A stretch of DNA of 7,547 bases, from contig JAHQWY010000184.1 in NCBI GenBank assembly GCA_029856445.1, positions 1 to 7,547 on the forward strand. The letters are read 5' to 3'. The number at the start of each line of letters is the position of its first letter. Within the stretch, counting starts at the first letter, position 1. Made by a program: the position numbers and the translations under genes. Origin of the DNA: Promethearchaeia archaeon. Its GTDB lineage: Archaea; Asgardarchaeota; Lokiarchaeia; Sigyniarchaeales; SOKP01. The notes beneath the pieces were generated by a model. That model made no database searches. It saw only the letters and a list, made by a program, of their open reading frames with translations, and was not told where the DNA came from. Positions 6,317-7,547 of this stretch are shown here, one piece after another.

Positions 6317-7459
6317 TTACTTTGATTTAAGAAATGCCCTGCCAAGATTAGCTGAACGCGCATCTCCTAAAAGGGTATTAGTCATTTTATTCATTACAAA
6401 AGCATAACTAATTTTTTCATCAAGATCCATAACAAGAGAAGAACCTCCTGCGCCTCCCCAGCAAAAGGCACGTTGATTTCGACCCAAACGGATTTCCTTA
6501 CTATTTAATCCAAATCCCAAACCCCATCGTATTGGAATCTGTATGACTAAATCTTTAGTGTAAGATTGCTCTTCGATAGCTTTTTCAATTGTTTTTAATG
6601 AAAGTAAATGGACACCATCAAGTTCACCTCCACATGCTATTGCTGCTCCTATTCGGGCTACAGACCTCGCATTTCCATGGCCATTAGCAGCAGGAATTTC
6701 GGCATTACGCCATTCTCGAGTAAGACATTTTTCTATGGGTAAAACAGGGTTAAAAAATCCTCTTGCTGCCCTTAATTCTTCATTGTTTTCCATTAATTGA
6801 TTAGGAATAGGTGGAGGTGCGATAAGATCAGCAACTCTTGAGTCATGTTGTTCAGATAATCCGATATAAAAATCTGCATTAAGAGGATCAGATATTTCTT
6901 CTCGGAAGAAAGTTCCAATTGTTTTTCCTGTGACTCGCCTAACTAATTCACCTAATAAATACCCTTGAGTTATTGAGTGATATCCACTCCTAGTTCCTGG
7001 TTCCCAAGATGGTGTTTGAGCAGCTAATATATTAACAATTTCCTCCCAGTTATATAGAGTTTCCATTTTAATCACTTTATTAAAACCCGGCAGACCTGCA
7101 GTATGACTAAGTAGATAACGAACTGGTAATTGTTCCTTACCTGATTGGGAAAATTCAGGCCAATAATTAGCTACAGGGGAATCTAAATCGATAAAACCTC
7201 TATCTATGAGCATAAGTACACAAAGAACAGACATAACTTTAGTTGTTGAAAAAACATTGACTATTGTATCTCGTTCCCATTCTCGCGTTTGAGCAGCATC
7301 AGTATATCCCCCCCAGATATCGATTACAAATTTGCCATCAATTGTAGCAGCAAAGGAAGTACCTATATCCGATCCAGACTCTATATTCTGTGCTAAAACT
7401 TTTTTGACTGGTTCAAATCTTTCTTCGCAATATCCACGAATTTCGATTTTATTTGTCAT
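6317..7459 (-). CDS. EstB-type serine hydrolase (class C beta-lactamase fold), paralogue 2
   Basis: A 380-residue serine hydrolase, paralogous to the one at 91-1245. By hand count about 145 of the first 210 residues are identical with no gap. The catalytic residues are conserved: S71-T-T-K74, Y160-H-S, and the third motif W334-G-G with A-G-G-S after it, where copy 1 has W-G-G-S. The chain is four residues shorter, and the length difference falls in the region of about 214-248, where the two copies are hardly alike; T-R-E-W-R and N-G-H-G-N-A-R-S follow in both. No signal peptide is visible, so it is probably cytosolic. The start matches the paralogue residue for residue (MTNKIEI), with only a weak TTGAGAT ahead of the ATG. 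It converges on the thiolase gene. Substrate not predictable: ester, lactone or amide hydrolysis by family. Confidence 0.93.
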   Translation of the reverse strand: MTNKIEIRGYCEERFEPVKKVLAQNIESGSDIGTSFAATIDGKFVIDIWGGYTDAAQTREWERDTIVNVFSTTKVMSVLCVLMLIDRGFIDLDSPVANYWPEFSQSGKEQLPVRYLLSHTAGLPGFNKVIKMETLYNWEEIVNILAAQTPSWEPGTRSGYHSITQGYLLGELVRRVTGKTIGTFFREEISDPLNADFYIGLSEQHDSRVADLIAPPPIPNQLMENNEELRAARGFFNPVLPIEKCLTREWRNAEIPAANGHGNARSVARIGAAIACGGELDGVHLLSLKTIEKAIEEQSYTKDLVIQIPIRWGLGFGLNSKEIRLGRNQRAFCWGGAGGSSLVMDLDEKISYAFVMNKMTNTLLGDARSANLGRAFLKSK

Positions 7460-7495
7460 GTAAATCTCAATTTATTAAAAAATTCAATTCCATAA

Positions 7496-7504
7496 GAATA
7501 TACC
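7496..7504 (-). promoter_or_regulatory. TATA-like box for hydrolase paralogue 2
   Basis: The minus strand reads GGTATATTC about 37-45 bases before the ATG at 7459, a spacing that would give a leader of about 15 bases. The sequence upstream of this gene does not resemble that of paralogue 1, so the two copies may be controlled separately. Confidence 0.35.
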
Positions 7505-7547
7505 GTTGGTCTTTTCATCATTAATATTCTAAATTTGTATTTTTATT

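Noticed and set aside
1..7547. Insertion sequence, CRISPR array, tRNA or riboswitch
   Set aside because: I found no transposase-like reading frame, regularly spaced repeats, tRNA cloverleaf pattern or structured leader on either strand, and there is little non-coding space to hold them.

Overview
The window is about 7.5 kb of AT-rich, gene-dense DNA with six protein genes and no RNA genes, CRISPR array or insertion sequence that I can see. It looks archaeal, perhaps an Asgard-type lineage. The evidence is TATA-like boxes at plausible distances upstream of several genes, oligo-T tracts without strong GC hairpins after genes, a GGTGA ribosome site before one gene and none obvious before others, frequent AGA and ATA codons, and a gene set (EstB-type serine hydrolases, a canonical thiolase, a CMD-family protein and a DppB-type permease) of a kind common in such genomes. 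A low-GC bacterium is not excluded, because none of these signals is decisive alone.

Layout, left to right: 91-1245 (-) EstB/class C beta-lactamase-fold serine hydrolase, copy 1; 1399-2673 (+) 12-helix MFS transporter, divergent from it; 2723-3526 (-) carboxymuconolactone decarboxylase (CMD)-family protein with an enlarged N-terminal region, convergent with the MFS gene; 3720-4781 (+) DppB/OppB-type ABC permease subunit, divergent from the CMD gene; 4960-6237 (+) thiolase with a complete catalytic set; 6317-7459 (-) second serine hydrolase, a close paralogue of the first, convergent with the thiolase. No gap exceeds 300 bases. The largest are 3527-3719, 4782-4959 and 1246-1398, and these hold the promoter-like and repeat elements listed below. 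The left edge (1-90) has T-tracts that could end a + strand gene outside the window.

Nearly every gene has its own transcription unit; only the permease and the thiolase lie in the same direction next to each other, 178 bp apart. The functions could belong to a loosely clustered catabolic island: two cytosolic ester, amide or lactone hydrolases, a CMD-like enzyme, a C-C-cleaving or C-C-forming thiolase and two uptake or export proteins. That link is inference from neighbourhood only.

I did not find a clearly new defence or mobile system. The points most worth a second look are the tandem-oriented hydrolase paralogues bracketing the block, with divergence concentrated in one loop; the CMD protein with an extra helical segment and no CxxC; the orphan permease subunit; and short repeats shared between promoter regions.
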